DNA of 64,000 nt. Origin: UBA940 sp031548515 (GTDB lineage: Bacteria; Bacteroidota; Bacteroidia; Bacteroidales; Rikenellaceae). The number at the start of each line of letters is the position of its first letter. The first letter of the stretch is position 1. The notes under the pieces are model-generated. The model made no database searches. It saw nothing but the letters and a program-made list of their open reading frames with translations, and had not been told where the DNA came from. This document shows positions 61,777 to 64,000 of the stretch, in pieces. The DNA lies in the NCBI GenBank assembly GCA_031548515.1, contig JAVBRB010000015.1, positions 1 through 64,000 on the forward strand. The letters are read 5' to 3'. Position numbers and translations under genes: made by a program.

Positions 61777-63774
61777 ATGAATTTTGCCGGCTTTGAAAAA
61801 GCCGGTACACACAAAGCAATAGACAGGATGCAGGATAATTATCAGTTGCCGAAAGAGGGCGGATTGATCCCCGGGGCCGAACCCGAAGATATAATCTGTC
61901 GCTATGAGAAGATCCGGACGCGGGTCTTCAAAACTGAAACCGAAGGCGCCGAATACATTGCCGAAGCAATTGTCTCGGATATACGGCGCAAACAGGCCGG
62001 GGGCAAACCTTTCGTTCTGGTCGTTACTTCGGGCAAGTCCCCACTGGGGGTTTACCGCAGGCTGATCGAGAAACGCCGCAAAGGAGAGGTCAGTTTCGAC
62101 AATGTGGTGATATTCAGCCTTGACGAGGTGTATCCTATAAAAAGCGAGCACCAGTTGAGCCAGAGTTACAAACTGCGCGACGAATTCATCGGCCACATCG
62201 ATATCAGGCCTGAAAATGTCTATATGATAGACGCGTCCATCCCCATCGAGTCCGTCCACGAATATTGCCGCCGATACGAGGCGAAGATCGCCGAATTCGG
62301 CGGGATCGATATGGCTGTGCTCGGAGTGGGGCCGAAAGGGCAGGCAGGATACAACGAAGCCGGAACTTTCTATAATACCCGTACCCGCCTGGTGGCGATG
62401 AGCAACACGTCCCGCAAAAAAATAGCAGATCAGTTCTTCGGTTCCGAGAACGCTCCGACAAAGGCTATTACCATGGGCATCGGCACGATACTCGGGGCGC
62501 GCAGGATACTTATGCCGGCATGGGGCGAGGAAAAGGCATGGATCGTAAACAGGATCGTCGAGGGCGAGATCACACAGGAACTGCCTGCAAGTTATCTGCA
62601 GGGTCATCCCGATATTGAAATAGTCGCTGACGGGAATGCCGCCGAAGAACTTACACGCTTCAAGACTCCGTGGCTGGTTGGCACCTGTGACTGGGCGCCG
62701 AAGTTCATACGCAAGGCTGTGATATGGCTCTCTCAGAAGGTCGACAAACCTGTGCTGAAACTTACATACAAGGATTATACGGACAACTCGCTCGGGCAGT
62801 TGCTGGATAGTGCCGGTACATTCGATTCTGTGAATATCAGGGTGTTCAATGACCTGCAGCATACGATTACCGGTTGGCCGGGAGGGAAACCGAACGCCGA
62901 TGACAGCACCCGTCCCGAGCGTTCCACGCCGTTCCCGAAAAGGGTAGTGATATTCTCCCCGCACCCCGACGACGACGTGATCTCGATGGGCGGTACTTTC
63001 TGCCGTCTGGTTGAACAGGGGCACGACGTCCATGTGGCCTACCAAACTTCCGGCAATTTTGCCGTGTATGACGACATGGTGCTCATGACGCTCGACACCG
63101 CCCGCGAATGCGGTTTCCCGAACCGTTACGACGAAGTGAAGGCTCTCATACGTTCAAAAAAGAACGGCGAGCCGGAGCCGGTAGACCTGCGCGCACTTAA
63201 ATCCGGCATCCGCAGGGGAGAGGCAAAAGCCGCCTGCCGCGAGTTCGGACTCGACGACCAGACGCATTGCCATTTCCTCAACCTGCCGTTTTATGAAACA
63301 GGCGGACTCAAGAAAGGCCAACTTTCGAAAGCGGATATCGACATGACAGTCGACCTGCTGCGCAGGATAAAGCCACACCAGATATATGCCGCAGGCGACC
63401 TTTCAGACCCGCACGGAACGCACCGCGTCTGTATCGAAGCGGTCCTTGGTGCGTTGAAAGCGTGCGGGAATGATGCATGGATCAGCGAGTGCAACCTGTG
63501 GCTCTACCGTGGCGCGTGGCAGGAATGGGACCTGGACATGGTCGATATGGCCGTGCCGCTCAGTCCGGACGAAGTCATCAAAAAACGCCATGCCATCTAC
63601 CGTCACATTTCGCAGAAAGACATAGTGCCGTTTCCCGGTGAGGATGCGCGCGAATTCTGGCAGAGGGCCGAAGACCGGACCCAGCATACTGCTAGTGTTT
63701 ACGACGAATTGGGGATGGCCGAGTACCAGGCGATCGAAGTATTTGTGAAACTCAAACCGAAACAGTTCATATGA
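61777..63774 (+). CDS. NagB-like / PIG-L deacetylase fusion protein
   Basis: A 665-residue fusion; the start at 61777 (MNFAGFEKAG) is chosen over an in-frame ATG inside the preceding gene. The N-terminal half (about 40-300) is glucosamine-6-phosphate deaminase-like, with TSGKSPLGVY and FSLDEVYP (Asp116, equivalent to the E. coli NagB base Asp72). But the GxGPDGHIAFNEP motif reads GVGPKGQAGYNEAG, so Asp141 and His143 of E. coli NagB are replaced by Lys187 and Gln189; only the Glu remains (Glu194). The C-terminal half (about 385-660) is a PIG-L/LmbE deacetylase with PHPDD (395-399) and HGTH (546-549) zinc motifs. The second half is probably an active N-deacetylase, while the NagB half may bind rather than convert sugar phosphate. 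Its stop overlaps the start of canonical NagB by four bases. Confidence 0.85.
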   Translation: MNFAGFEKAGTHKAIDRMQDNYQLPKEGGLIPGAEPEDIICRYEKIRTRVFKTETEGAEYIAEAIVSDIRRKQAGGKPFVLVVTSGKSPLGVYRRLIEKRRKGEVSFDNVVIFSLDEVYPIKSEHQLSQSYKLRDEFIGHIDIRPENVYMIDASIPIESVHEYCRRYEAKIAEFGGIDMAVLGVGPKGQAGYNEAGTFYNTRTRLVAMSNTSRKKIADQFFGSENAPTKAITMGIGTILGARRILMPAWGEEKAWIVNRIVEGEITQELPASYLQGHPDIEIVADGNAAEELTRFKTPWLVGTCDWAPKFIRKAVIWLSQKVDKPVLKLTYKDYTDNSLGQLLDSAGTFDSVNIRVFNDLQHTITGWPGGKPNADDSTRPERSTPFPKRVVIFSPHPDDDVISMGGTFCRLVEQGHDVHVAYQTSGNFAVYDDMVLMTLDTARECGFPNRYDEVKALIRSKKNGEPEPVDLRALKSGIRRGEAKAACREFGLDDQTHCHFLNLPFYETGGLKKGQLSKADIDMTVDLLRRIKPHQIYAAGDLSDPHGTHRVCIEAVLGALKACGNDAWISECNLWLYRGAWQEWDLDMVDMAVPLSPDEVIKKRHAIYRHISQKDIVPFPGEDAREFWQRAEDRTQHTASVYDELGMAEYQAIEVFVKLKPKQFI

Positions 63775-64000
63775 GACTGATAATTAAGGACACGCCGAAA
63801 CAGGTGGCTGAATGGGCTGCTGGCCTCATTGCCGCACGTATCAATGCCCACAAAGGTCCGCGGCCTTTCGTGCTCGGATTGCCGACTGGTTCCACTCCAC
63901 TCGGGACATACGGAGAGCTTGTCGGGATGAACAGGGCGGGCAAAGTCTCCTTTGCCAATGTGCTGACTTTCAATATGGACGAATATGTAGGCCTGCCGAA
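63771..64000 (+). CDS. nagB: Glucosamine-6-phosphate deaminase (3' end outside window)
   Basis: The first 76 residues of a NagB protein (MRLIIKDTPKQVAEWAAG at the N-terminus). It has the phosphate-binding loop GLPTGSTPLGTYGEL and the catalytic FNMDEYVGLP motif with the base Asp. It starts inside the stop codon of the fusion gene (ATGA overlap), so the two are translationally coupled. NagB converts glucosamine-6-phosphate to fructose-6-phosphate and ammonia in the cytoplasm. The GDGH region is beyond the window, so full conservation cannot be checked. Confidence 0.9.
   Translation, partial: MRLIIKDTPKQVAEWAAGLIAARINAHKGPRPFVLGLPTGSTPLGTYGELVGMNRAGKVSFANVLTFNMDEYVGLP

Noticed and set aside
61735..63045. 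436-codon - strand frame across the NagB/PIG-L fusion gene
   Set aside because: Shadow frame; the + strand has clear enzyme motifs throughout.
1..64000. CRISPR array, prophage, tRNA genes or intact insertion sequence
   Set aside because: I saw no regularly spaced repeats, phage structural or integrase genes, transposase, or tRNA cloverleaf other than the tRNA-like part of tmRNA.

Overview
The window looks like a chromosome segment of a gut-type Bacteroidales bacterium, most like a Rikenellaceae/Alistipes-type genome. The evidence is a SusC/SusD pair inside a polysaccharide utilisation locus, several Mfa/Fim-type (type V) fimbrial gene sets, ECF sigma/FecR pairs, Bacteroidetes-type -7 boxes (TAnnTTTG) upstream of several genes, A-rich rather than Shine-Dalgarno leaders, and moderately high GC. 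The genus is an inference. No plasmid, phage or intact transposase gene is visible.

Layout. 1-2714 (+): the 3' end of a fimbrial locus (A), with a truncated FISUMP-domain fimbrillin, a DUF3575 outer-membrane protein and a DUF3868/OmpA protein, closed by a strong terminator. 2823-3045: a dispersed intergenic repeat whose inverted second copy lies at 44653-44822. 3094-5014: divergent Lrp/AsnC regulator and PLP-dependent O-acetylhomoserine sulfhydrylase. 5105-10508 (-): RND efflux operon (lipoprotein adaptor, pump, TolC). 10744-22530 (-): fimbrial locus B. 23080-44439 (+): a polysaccharide utilisation locus with a membrane-spanning DUF6377 regulator, GH38-like and GH92 mannosidases, SusC, SusD, three surface lipoproteins, GH130, GH43, an SGNH esterase and a GH78 rhamnosidase. 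45001-45675 (-): a truncated AraC-type regulator next to a 97-bp element with perfect 25-bp inverted ends. 45909-57376 (-): fimbrial locus C. 58453-58859 (-): tmRNA (ssrA) with its terminator. 58929-59738 (-): YdjM-like membrane hydrolase. 59898-64000 (+): PurF-like amidotransferase, a NagB-like/PIG-L fusion, and a canonical NagB cut by the window end.

How the genes fit together. Loci B and C share the order ECF sigma, FecR anti-sigma, STN-DUF3575 outer-membrane protein, DUF3868-OmpA-TPR protein, major pilin, FimB/Mfa2 anchor, large tip proteins. The STN domain is the module that TonB-dependent transducers use to contact FecR. Here it is fused to a small outer-membrane protein inside a pilus operon and not to a SusC/FecA barrel. 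This suggests a cell-surface signalling circuit that couples pilus assembly or binding to transcription, and it is the most interesting system in the window. The pilus stalk and tip proteins all carry a lipobox and a downstream [S/T]R site, which fits protease-dependent type V pilus maturation. The carbohydrate locus, in contrast, has a SusC without STN and is probably controlled by the DUF6377 regulator. Its enzymes point to a mannose-rich heteroglycan that also contains rhamnose and a GH43-sensitive sugar.

Smaller points of interest are a decayed FecR copy with its own duplicated upstream element in locus C, a GH38-like enzyme with an altered active-site motif, and a NagB-like domain that lacks two catalytic residues just upstream of a canonical NagB.
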